64,000 nt of DNA from NCBI GenBank assembly GCA_027596075.1, contig JADGJC010000138.1, positions 37,995-101,994 of the forward strand, in the 5' to 3' direction. The notes below the pieces were generated by a model. The model made no database searches and was not told the DNA's origin. It worked only from the letters and a program-made list of their open reading frames with translations. Shown piece by piece: positions 23,400-32,912 of the stretch; positions within the stretch are counted from its first letter, which is position 1, and every line of letters begins with the position of its first letter. The position numbers were made by a program, and so were the translations under genes. Origin of the DNA: Rhizophlyctis rosea. Lineage: Eukaryota > Chytridiomycota > Chytridiomycetes > Rhizophlyctidales > Rhizophlyctidaceae.

Positions 23400-24372
23400 T
23401 GAACAGGAGTATTAGGTATCTACGCTTTTGATTTCTGATATCTTCGGTGAGGGTATTTACAAATTCAGTCGGTGAGGTCTATGTGTCAGGGTGTTTGACT
23501 TCGGGGACAAAGTATATACAAGGAAAGGGAGCGGACGTTTCCACGTCCTTGAGGTCTCGGTAAACAAGAGGACGGACTGGGATTAGGGGAGGAAGTGTCG
23601 GAAGTGGTTGCCAAGAAATGTGGGCCCGTTTTGCGCGTTCGGCCAAGCTCGTTTTGCACAGCCAGGCTTCTAAAATGTTCGAGTGAAACCCGGTTTCGAA
23701 CTTGATACGCCACTCCCGTAGCCGAACAAAGTCCTTGGAAAAGGAGAAGGGCAAAGTTTCGTTTTCTACCACCCTGATGACCCTACCAGCGTTATTCGTT
23801 AGCGGCCGCAATGAAGTGTGAGAAAGCTGCCCTTGAAGTCAGCCAGACCCGAGCCTGGGAAAGGAATGAGAACCGTGTAAGAACTCTGTTTGAGCACCAC
23901 CTGGACAGGGCAACCGGGCAGTGTAGTGCAAGCGGGCAAATGCATTTGGGGGGCACTGCAGGCACTGCACGGTGCACACGCACGGTTACACCCGCGCCGC
24001 AGATTCATTCCGCATTTCGGTGCCACGATCCCCATATAAGGTTTGATGACACACCCAATCCCTCGAATTTTGGAACATGTCACTGAGGACCGGGGGCCTG
24101 GCATGCGCCACGCACTTACTGGTACAGGGTTCCCAGTGAACTCACCGATGGCTCGATCCGATTATCAGATGATATCTGGCCCACCGGCTCGAGTGAGCCA
24201 TCGGTGAGTTCGGTGGTACCGCTGTATGTAGAACCCGCTTGGCTTCTGGGCACTTTGTGGAACTCCAGGTTTGCATCTTTGCTAAAAAGTTAATTTTCAT
24301 GTCCACATGGCTATTTGAAATGCGCATAATACTCGCACGACTCTACGTATATCAGAAGCAAAACTCGAACCT
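23400..24372. other. Divergent intergenic region with a foldback palindrome
   Basis: 973 bases between the ADAM gene (-) and the amidase gene (+). A 110-codon minus-strand frame (23479-23811) has no recognisable pattern and is not called. The right part holds the inverted repeat at 24121-24220. Confidence 0.5.
24121..24220. repeat. Foldback inverted repeat, 17-bp perfect arms
   Basis: GAACTCACCGATGGCTC at 24138-24154 is the exact reverse complement of 24195-24211, with a 40-base loop. The outer edges GGTAC (24121-24125) and GTACC (24216-24220) also pair, so the whole ~100 bases form an imperfect palindrome. It sits about 150 bases upstream of the amidase start. Confidence 0.8.
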
Positions 24373-25433
24373 ATGAAAGTCGCTTGCCTGCAAATCGCGC
24401 CTGTGTTGGGCGAAGCAGATTCAAATCGGGCGGGGGCAGACAAACTCCTTGCATCTCTGAGACCACGAGATGTCGACTTGTTAGTTCTTCCAGAAATGAC
24501 CTTTTCAGGTTATGTGTTTAGTGGAGTAGACCACATACGACCCTGTCTTGAGGACTCTGCGACGGGTGCCAGCGTCAACTGGGCGCGCGACCAAGGTGGG
24601 CATTCCACGCGACTGGCCTCTTCCGCGGGGGATTGGTGTCTTAACGATGTTGCACACTCGTGGAAGCTAGACGACTGCACGCCTTTGTGCAGCTCGGTTA
24701 TCCCCGCGTAGATTCAAATGACAGTACACGCCGATATAATTCTGTATGTCTCGTCAACCCGTCCGGCGACCTAGTAACAACATACGATAAACACTTCCTC
24801 TTCGAAACGGACGAAACATGGGCATCAAAGGGTGAAGGCTTTCAAACACTGGATGTTCCCAATCTGGGGCGAGTACGTACTTCATTATATCCCAAAGTAA
24901 GATGCACATGTCATTTTCGAAGTCTCAACTAGCTTGCCCGCATGTGTTAGATTGGAATAGGAATCTGTATGGACCTGAACCCTTATCAGTTCAAATCGCC
25001 CTTTGACGCCTACGAGTTTGCAACCTACCAACTATCCAATAATGCAACATTCATAATACTTTCCATGGCATGGCTCATCCAAGAAAAGGACAATGACCCA
25101 GATTTGAGCACCACGCCAAACTGGGATACAATGAATTATTGGGTGATGAGGTTGACGCCTTTGGTCAAAGCAACCGAAGAAGACCCTGCGAAGCGCATTG
25201 TTGTGGTCGTCTGCAATCGGTTCGGATCAGAGAATGGTAGGGGCTTTTGACGAGTCGTCCTTTTTGACATTGCTGGGGATACCCGCACTCATATCAATCT
25301 GACCCCCGTATTTCAACAAACAGGAAAGACATTCTGCGGGTCCAGTTGCGTCCTAGAATTCGTTAACGGGGAAGCGCATTTACTTGGTTGTGCTGGCAGA
25401 GCCGAGGAGAAGCTGCTGATCTGTGATACTTAA
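24373..25433 (+). CDS. NTA1: Nta1-type protein N-terminal amidase (nitrilase superfamily)
   Basis: Exons 24373-24595, 24667-24896, 24951-25236 and 25324-25433 join to 282 residues. The nitrilase catalytic triad is present: Glu in LPEMTFSGY, Lys in YDKHFLFETDE, and Cys in IGIGICMDLNPYQF. Other family marks are WARDQARRLHAFVQLGYP, RYNSVCLVNPSG, WDTMNYWVMRLTPL, VVVCNRFGSENGKTFCGSSC and the end RAEEKLL. Nta1 deamidates N-terminal Asn and Gln to Asp and Glu, making tertiary destabilising residues into substrates for arginylation in the Arg/N-degron pathway. It is cytosolic or mitochondrial in yeast; this protein has no clear leader. A modest foldback repeat lies in its upstream region. Confidence 0.92.
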
Positions 25434-25948
25434 TCCGACCTTGATCCGCGCATGCGTTCTTTGGACCTTATTTGTAGATATTCTCTTGTATACCCGTTTC
25501 CTACAGTCAAGAAGATTATAAATTTGACCAATCAAAATCGTTAAGACTGACATTTGTTCATATCTGACAAGGAGATGGGGAAAGTTCATCGATTTTCTTG
25601 GCTCTTGAGCTCTCCGATAGCATGATAACGAGGCAAACAAAATCGACCTTCATAACCTCTTACCGTTTTCACCAAGATGCTGTTGAAGATATCGGTCACA
25701 TACATTGAAGATCTTCAGTGGGGAGAGATTCTCTCTCTTTACTTTTCATTTCAATAGAGACAATTAGACAACCAAAATGCCAAGATAATTGATAGCAAGC
25801 ATCCATTGAAAAACGGATGGATATATTCTTTTCATAACATTATATACAAGGGAAACAACATTGTTTTTGCAAAGGGGACACGGGCAAGGAAAGGCAAGGA
25901 TATGTACTACTGACTCGAGAGGATTGGTTGGGATATAACGGTCCTGAC
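25434..25948. other. Convergent intergenic region
   Basis: 515 bases between the 3' ends of the amidase and histone genes. AT-rich 3' flank; no gene, hairpin of the animal histone type or repeat identified. Confidence 0.45.
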
Positions 25949-26534
25949 TTAGTATTCTTGGCTTTGAGACCCCTTCTCGCCGGGAGCGCCCTTGCCGCCC
26001 TTGGACTTCTTGGGAAGGAGGACGGTGTGGATGTTGGGGAGGACACCGCCCTGGGCGATGGTGACGTTGCCGAGGAGCTTGTTCAATTCTTCGTCGTTGC
26101 GGATGGCGAGCTGAAGGTGGCGGGGGATGATGCGGGTCTTCTTGTTGTCACGGGCGGCGTTACCGGCCAACTCGAGAATTTCGGCGGCGAGGTATTCGAG
26201 AACGGCAGCGAGGTAGACGGGGGCGCCGGCACCGACACGTTGAGCGTAGTTGCCCTTGCGGAGGAGACGGTGGATACGACCTATGGGAAAAGGGAGTTTC
26301 ATAAGTATTGAAGAAGTAGATGGAGGGTACGAGAAGAGAAAGAAGTGACTACTAACCGACAGGGAACTGGAGACCGGCACGACCAGAGCGGGACTTGCCA
26401 GAGGGCTTGGCCTTCTCAGCACCACCAGACTTTCCTTTGCCACCTGTCAAGAAAAAAGACTCCTCATCAATAACCAGTCCTCACGATAAACAATCACCGC
26501 ATCGGAAACCAAACGACAAAATCTCACCAGCCAT
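25949..26534 (-). CDS. Histone H2A, H2A.X-like (ends SQEY)
   Basis: Three exons (26534-26528, 26443-26357, 26280-25949) join to 141 residues. The N-terminus is [33 protein letters not shown], followed by the invariant fold [44 protein letters not shown], and the [19 protein letters not shown] docking/acidic-patch segment. It ends [10 protein letters not shown]. The SQ-E-hydrophobic tail is the site phosphorylated by ATM/ATR-type kinases after DNA breaks. Most fungi end in SQEL; SQEY is the form of human H2AX. The first exon holds only seven coding bases. A TATA box is 144 bases upstream. No H2B gene is paired with it in this window. Confidence 0.97.
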
Positions 26535-28532
26535 TGTAGATGTAGTTGCGTGTGAAGAAGGGGGAGAGGAAGTAAGTGTAGAGGAAAGTAGTTCCTTTGT
26601 GTTGATGAAGCGTGAGTGTGTTTCGATTGCGATGGGAAGTTGAAAAAACGAAAGTGGGGGTGCTTGGGGGGGTCGGCTTTTATAAAGCGGGGCCAGCCTC
26701 GATATCCAAACCGAATCGCGATCACGCTTGTCATTCACGTGATTAAATCAATCCCAAAAAGGATGTTTTTGTTGACGTGGTGTGACTCCTTGAATCAATC
26801 TGAATGCGGTAATATTGATGATTCACTCTTGCCTGACAGCGTAAGCATATCTTCTGGTAAGTGGCACAGTGACTGATCTGCCGGCATCAATAGCCAAGTA
26901 GTGAAGGGTCTTGGAATTGGATGCTGTTGAAAGTAATCCCTGAGACCTTGTGTATTGAACCGCTTATTTCCCACTCTTTATGAGAATCCAAAAACAGGCC
27001 CTCGGGAACCTGAAAATTGAACGATGAAACATATCAGAATGACTTCATTTATGGAGTGAGGATTATGCCTGTCATTATTTTGTGCAATCGCCGAACTCTT
27101 GCCAAAACTCTCAATCACGGGAAAGGGAACATCAATCAGAACCATTGCCTTGATCTAAACATACAGCAGCTGCAGAAGGATAATATACAGTCCAGGTCAA
27201 AAATAGAGAACAGGCGGCATGCAGCTTGAAGGCGATACAAACCGCAGATATGCCATTCGGGATCTGGATCATAACGACCCATGCGCAATGACAGATGTGA
27301 CATGTGAAGAATATCTCTGAAACGCCATGGAATAGCTAGACGCCCGATTCAATATCTGACCGAATCCGCATAACCACGGTGGTTTTGTTGGACAACCAAC
27401 ACCCACACAGATGTAATGCAGATTCTAAGTGACACACCATGGCCAGCTTCAAAAGAGACAGGGCGTAACACCACTCCATCACAGCTAAAACCAACTCTGC
27501 CAGACTATTGCGGATGTGAAACGGGAGCAAAGGTGTCAGTATGGTTATTTAGCAGTATCAGCTGCGGGACAAGGGGATGCTAGACTGTACGGCTGGCTGT
27601 ACAGTCTCAACAGAGGGGGAGTTTCTGGCAACTTCTTTCTTCAGCATCGGTACTAGGCCGGTCCAGCACAACTGTTACAAAGCCGACTGCGCAAATCCAT
27701 CTTGGGCAGGATCAATGTGGGTGTTGGCTGCACGCCAAGTTCTGGCAGTCTTGCATAATCAATCAGATATTTAGTTCCGTCTGTACATCGCCTCAGTGTA
27801 TAATCAGGGAGTTGATTGCAAGTGACTGATCAACAAGTTTGAGCATGCCTTCACGGCGTAAAGCAGATTGCCCACACGGATCCTCCACATTCGCTTTCAT
27901 TGCACCGTTCATCCTGTTTCTTTGATTGATATTTTTGCAATGGATCGTTGTGAAATGCGTCAGACCTTTGCCAGATCTTCCTCCAATGGGATGTTCTCAA
28001 ATTTGATGATGTCAAACCTTGGTCAATCATGTACCAGTTGCCATACATTTAACAAATCGCCCACCCATTTTCACTTTATCAGAAAGGGTCCGGAATGGAA
28101 TACTAAAGGACCTGGACTATGCAGGATGAATCGAATGGTTCTGAACTGTGTAGCTCAGCCACGGTGGTCTAGTTCGCGTTTGGTTATGCTCTACTCCTGA
28201 TCAAAATGTTCGGCATGGTTACAATCTGACATTTGTCGTCTTGCGATTGAGATTCAGGTCATCCTTTCATATGCGTGAAAAGGAATCGCTGGCCCACCTT
28301 CCCGGACCACGAAGGTGAAGGAATTCCTTAGCACATGATGCAGAACATGCGCATTCATCCGATCTGGAAGAGTAAACATCTATATCTATCTAGTACGAGC
28401 GCCTGGCACTATACATACATAATTACTTGCTACAGACGTTCTGGTAGCTAAAGCACCAACAACGTTCGCACATGTGCATCCAAGCTTAGGGTATAACCTA
28501 TCCTCTATATCAACTACAAAAAACTATAACGC
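26535..28532. other. Large gene-free interval, about 2 kb
   Basis: Between the 5' end of H2A and the 3' end of the RBR gene, both on the minus strand. Open frames are all under ~110 codons and look random. One short perfect inverted repeat (AGACTGTAC / GTACAGTCT, 27582-27590 and 27599-27607) is present. I see no tRNA, snoRNA box pair or coding exon that I can support. Confidence 0.5.
26678..26684 (-). promoter_or_regulatory. TATA box of the histone H2A gene
   Basis: The minus strand reads CTTTATAAAAGCC, with TATAAAA at plus 26678-26684, 144 bases before the H2A start codon. An E-box-like CACGTG lies farther upstream near 26736. Confidence 0.6.
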
Positions 28533-31500
28533 CTACCAAGCTATCTCTTCAACCTCCAGTACCTCTCCTTCCAAAGCCTGCGCTCCCCTATCCAGCAAAC
28601 CGTGCGAGTCCAACACGTGGTTGAAGCAGTCTTCCGCGTTAACGAAATCCGCCGTGCAGAGACAACAAATGTGCACTCGGCACCTCGCACACTCGACATG
28701 AGCCCCACCGTTTCGCGCCACCGCCTGCGAAAGGTCCGCATGGCAGCAAGGGCAAAGACTAATCCCATCGTTGTCCCCCCTCGACCCCCGCCGTTCCGCT
28801 TCAGCTTCCGCAAGTAGCGCAAGATGCTGTGCGCAGGATAATCCATCATGCATCTGAACCCGGCAGGACGTACACACGTGGGTAAAGCATCCCGGACATT
28901 CGAATACAATCGGTTCCCGTTCCCGTCCGATATCGGCCCCGCCGTTCCCATTTCCGCCTCCCGCCATGTTCCCTGCCACTCCGTCCAAACCATGCCCATC
29001 CCCGTTTAACCTCGAAATAGTGTATACCTCACCACATCCCCACGTCGGACAAAAGTCAAACAGGTCGCCATGCCGGGCAACATGAGCTCTTACACAGGTC
29101 TCCAAGAGCGCATCGCACAAATCGTCGTCATCCAGCACATCCTCAATGATTCCCACACTAACCGCTGCTTGACATTGCCGTTCCGGACACAAAAGAGGGT
29201 ACCCTTCACTCTCCGCCTCTCCCGTAACATACGCCACCCAGCACCGGCGACAAAAACGGTGACCACACCCCGGCATCTCAATTGCATCCTCCAGTTCGCA
29301 CCCACAAAGCGGGCATTCCGCATGAGAGACCAAGTCCTGACTTTCCAGCGCACATTCAAAGAACACTTCCCTAGCCCGCCGAATACAGTCCTCGTCTCCC
29401 ACCAAATCAATGCTCCCATTCTTCAAATCCAGAATTGCATCATCAGCTCCACTCCTAGCTCTAACATTTTCCACCCCACCCCTAGTCAAAATTGCCCGGA
29501 TAGCGCCCTTCGGTATCGGTAGCCGAGTGCTCAAATGCGTTACCCTCCGGAACTGTTCCAAAACCATTCCCCGTGCCCAATCCCTACTCTCATACTCCCC
29601 ATACACCCGTAACATGTGACGTCTCGCGTCCGGAAGGATGGTCGCGCCACTTTGTTCTTTGATAGAGGCGAGGAAGGCGCGTCCGGCGATGCTGATGAAG
29701 AAAGGGGACCAGAGGATTGAGCCAGATTCTTCGACGATGGGTTCACCATCAAGGATACGTTCCAGGCATTGTTGATATCGTGCAACGGAGATTGGGTCGG
29801 TGCCGTGGATGTGGACGTTGATGGGGGCGGCGTTGGTATCGAGGGGAGGGTCTGGATCCATGTCGATTTGGACAGTGCGACTGCCTTCGATGTCGATGAT
29901 GGTTTCGTCGCGGTTGCAGGTGTTGATTAGGGATTGAACCTTTTGGACAACTAAGGGATAAAGGTCTTGTTGCAGGATGAAGCGGCTGGCGTAGAGGGCA
30001 CGCACGGTGATGGTACTTCGAATCGCAGGGAGTTCAACCCCGTTGAGCGCACTGGCTGCTTTTGCGGCATCGGTGGCCCGTTTGAACCTGGCAACCGCCT
30101 GATAAATAGTTGCGCTCTTGTCATCATAATTAAGGACTGTGAACTCTTCTACCCGACCATGTGCAGCAAGAGCTTTGCGGATGGCGAGTTTGCGTTGGGC
30201 AGATGGAAACTCGATTTTGCCGAAGGAGATGTCGGTTACCATGGAGCTGATTGAGAATAGGCGTTCCAGATCGCGTTTTGTGGTTTTTTCGTAGAGGTTA
30301 CCGACCCAGACCGAGAAGAAGGTTTGTTGGCGCTTGTTATCGAAGCTTACATCGACCGGTCTTCCGTGCAAAGTGGCTCCCTCCAAAGCCTTCAGTGCTG
30401 CTTGGGCATCGTTCCGTGTACGGAAATGTAGCAGAGCAGTAAGGAAGGGCGCAGGCCATGTGATTGTCACCGTCCGAGAACGAGCCAAATCCCTAGTGTG
30501 CTTTCTAGCAAATCCAGCGGACAGTATTGCGTCCCCGCCATCGCCGATCCGAGCCCCATTCAATGCCCGTTGTGCCGCTTCTGCTTCCGTCACCTCCTCA
30601 AACACAATGGATGCACTCACGGATCCAGCGGCCGTCTCCTCCACATGAATGGATGTAATCGTCCCAAACCGCTTCACGATGGACGCTACATGCTTCTCGT
30701 TAGTGCCGGGGATCAACCCATGGATGACAATTCGACATGGTTCCGGGGCCGTTGCCACACTCAGAATCTCCAATCCCCTCCCAAACACAACACGCGTCCT
30801 CTCTGCCACAAGCGTTTCCTCCAAGCCATCCGCTTTCGCCTCCGTCCATATTCGCTCCGCCTTCAACTCAAACTCATCCCCCACTCCCCAACTGTCCTCC
30901 GACCGTTCCGTGAGAGCTGTGCTCTTCGGCCTGCCGTACTGTGGATCGTGCAAATACGGGCAATAATCACCTTTTGGGGCATATTAGTCAACAGTCCTCT
31001 CTACGACAAATGATCAATACTCACCCTTGAGGCAAGTACCGCGAGCGTAGTACCGACAGGGGATGCGTGCTGTGACTGAGTTTGTAGATGGTAGGCTGGA
31101 CCGTTCGCTATCTGGCGATGCGCAGAGATCAATGTGCAGAAAGTGGCAAGCTTGAAGGAGCATGAGCACACAGAAGAGGTCTGAGAAGAACTACTTGATG
31201 GTTCAACTTACCATCGCCACGCCTGCAGCCTTCTGCTGTGGAGTAAAACTTACAGACTGTTCTTGCGGTATCTGGGGACCAAGATGAAGTGCCAGAGACT
31301 GTCAAGATGGTACTTCAGTTTATCATCTTGTTCTCATCAAATATTGGCATGAGCACATACCTGTCCGCTGTCGTCCCTCGCCGTATTCACCTCCTCCTTC
31401 CATCGCCCAACTTGTAGAGTAATGTGCAAGATCTGCCGGCTGAATGACTTCGTGCAGGAACGGACATTGATCTCCCTTTTTACAACGTCCCTCTGCGAAG

Positions 31501-31853
31501 AATCGGCACATGGAGCGACTGGATGGTTGTACATCACCTAATGATGGCGGAGTGGCCAACATTGAGGGTGACGGGGGAGAGGGCGCATATGAAGGATGGA
31601 ATACAGGTGCCGCAAAGTTCAATGTGGGAAACGATGGTGAGGTAGGAAGCGTTGGTGACTGCTCGGCCGCGTTGGGCGGCGGCGGAATATCCATAGGAGT
31701 TTGTAGGAAATACGGGCTTGTTGGGGGTGAGAGAGGAAGTGCGGGGATGCCCTGATGTAACGCATCGATTGGGAAGTCGTGCGAGAAAGTGCATGACTGA
31801 CCCCTATTACAATTGCCGCTGGCGTAGTAGCGGCAGGGCTGACGGCCATCCAT
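28533..31853 (-). CDS. CCCH zinc-finger / RRM / RBR-type ubiquitin ligase-like protein
   Basis: Exons 31853-31361, 31298-31212, 31150-31025 and 30970-28533 join in frame to 1047 residues. Four CCCH fingers come first: CRYYASGNCNRGQSCTFSH, CRFFAEGRCKKGDQCPFLH, CKFYSTAEGCRRGDACHFLH (split by an intron) and CRYYARGTCLKGDYCPYLH (also split). Then RRM-like folds (CRIVIHGLIPGTNEKHV; VTITWPAPFLTALLHF; FFSVWVGNLYEKTTKRDLERLF) and a KH-like stretch. The last 250 residues are RING1 (CPLCGCELEDAIEMPGCGHRFCRRC), IBR (FDFCPTWGCGEVY ... FECPGCFTHVCTSC) and RING2 (CPCCHADLS ... CARCRVHICCLC). RBR ligases pass ubiquitin through a RING2 cysteine; here that position is Ala (RNGGAHVEC). So it is an RNA-binding RBR protein that may lack ligase activity. 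Confidence 0.9.
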
Positions 31854-32912
31854 GATCGCGTGACGAACACTGCCCAAACGGGGTGGTCACGATCGAACAA
31901 ACTGAACAAAATTGTTTGCGCTCTCAGTAGATATTTGCACTTGTCGATGACGAAGGGTCTTTCGATTGCGTTAGTCTCGTAAGATTATGATTAGTACGAG
32001 CTCTTTGTTTGCTTTGAAGTATAGAGATATGTCGTTATTGGGTCTTTCAGCGCACTTTGATTTTGAGGGAGGGCAATCGTGGCAGGCTCTGAAAGAGATT
32101 GAGCAGACTGGCAGGCGTGCAATTCACAATGCGGATCTTCCACATTGGCAGGACAGACGCCACAAAGTTGTCCTGGCCGGAATGGAGATGTGCTTGCAAT
32201 GCCTTGCACCTTGCAATTGAGGCAGGATGTGGAGTTGGAAGGACCATTGTGGGAATGGGTGGTACACTGTCACACGAATGAGTGATACCATGGTCCACAC
32301 TACTCACACTGCACAAGCAGATGCATGCAGTGGTCCGACACTCCGGACACTGGCTTGTAGTGATGACATGACAATGATTGCAATACACTTATGTAAGCCA
32401 TACTGGCCGCAGTTTCCAAAATTGCCCTTGTCATCAATATACCCATAAAAGGCACGTATTGAATTTCCCATCCGATTCATTGGCATACCACCAAAATTGT
32501 TTGCGACCATCCACCCAAACACCCCCCAATCCTCTTTCCAAAGCCAATAATTCTGGTAACCCTTCTACCCTTATTTCAGCTCAAGTTCATACTCACCTCC
32601 TCTATAAACGGGAAAGGGTAGTGCCAATACTTGCATATTGACCCGTGGATGTGTAGTGGTGGGTCAGTAAGTACCCTATGTCGCCCCGCACAAAAATGGC
32701 AGGGCCCTCACAACTCTCAATTCAGCGGCGCAATCTCTCTGCGTTCCTATAGTCTCGACTGCACCTCAATCTGGCAAGTCGTCTTTGTGCGACGCTTCTG
32801 CAACTGTTTGCAGTTGACAGATAGTTTGTTGGTAAGTCCTTAGTTCGTTAGTCGTGGCTATATTATAAGCTTTTGAACCCCTTCCTCTTTTCCGTTTCCA
32901 GGTGTCTCAGAC
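31854..32912. other. Divergent intergenic region
   Basis: 1059 bases between the RBR gene (-) and the coiled-coil/BRCT gene (+). It probably contains a 5' UTR intron of the latter: GTAAGTCC at 32832 to a pyrimidine-rich TTTCCAG ending at 32901, 11 bases before the ATG. No other feature supported. Confidence 0.5.

Noticed and set aside
23479..23811. 110-codon minus-strand frame upstream of the ADAM gene
   Set aside because: No ATG context, domain or splice signals tie it to ADAM, whose signal peptide exon starts downstream at 23399; no family recognised.
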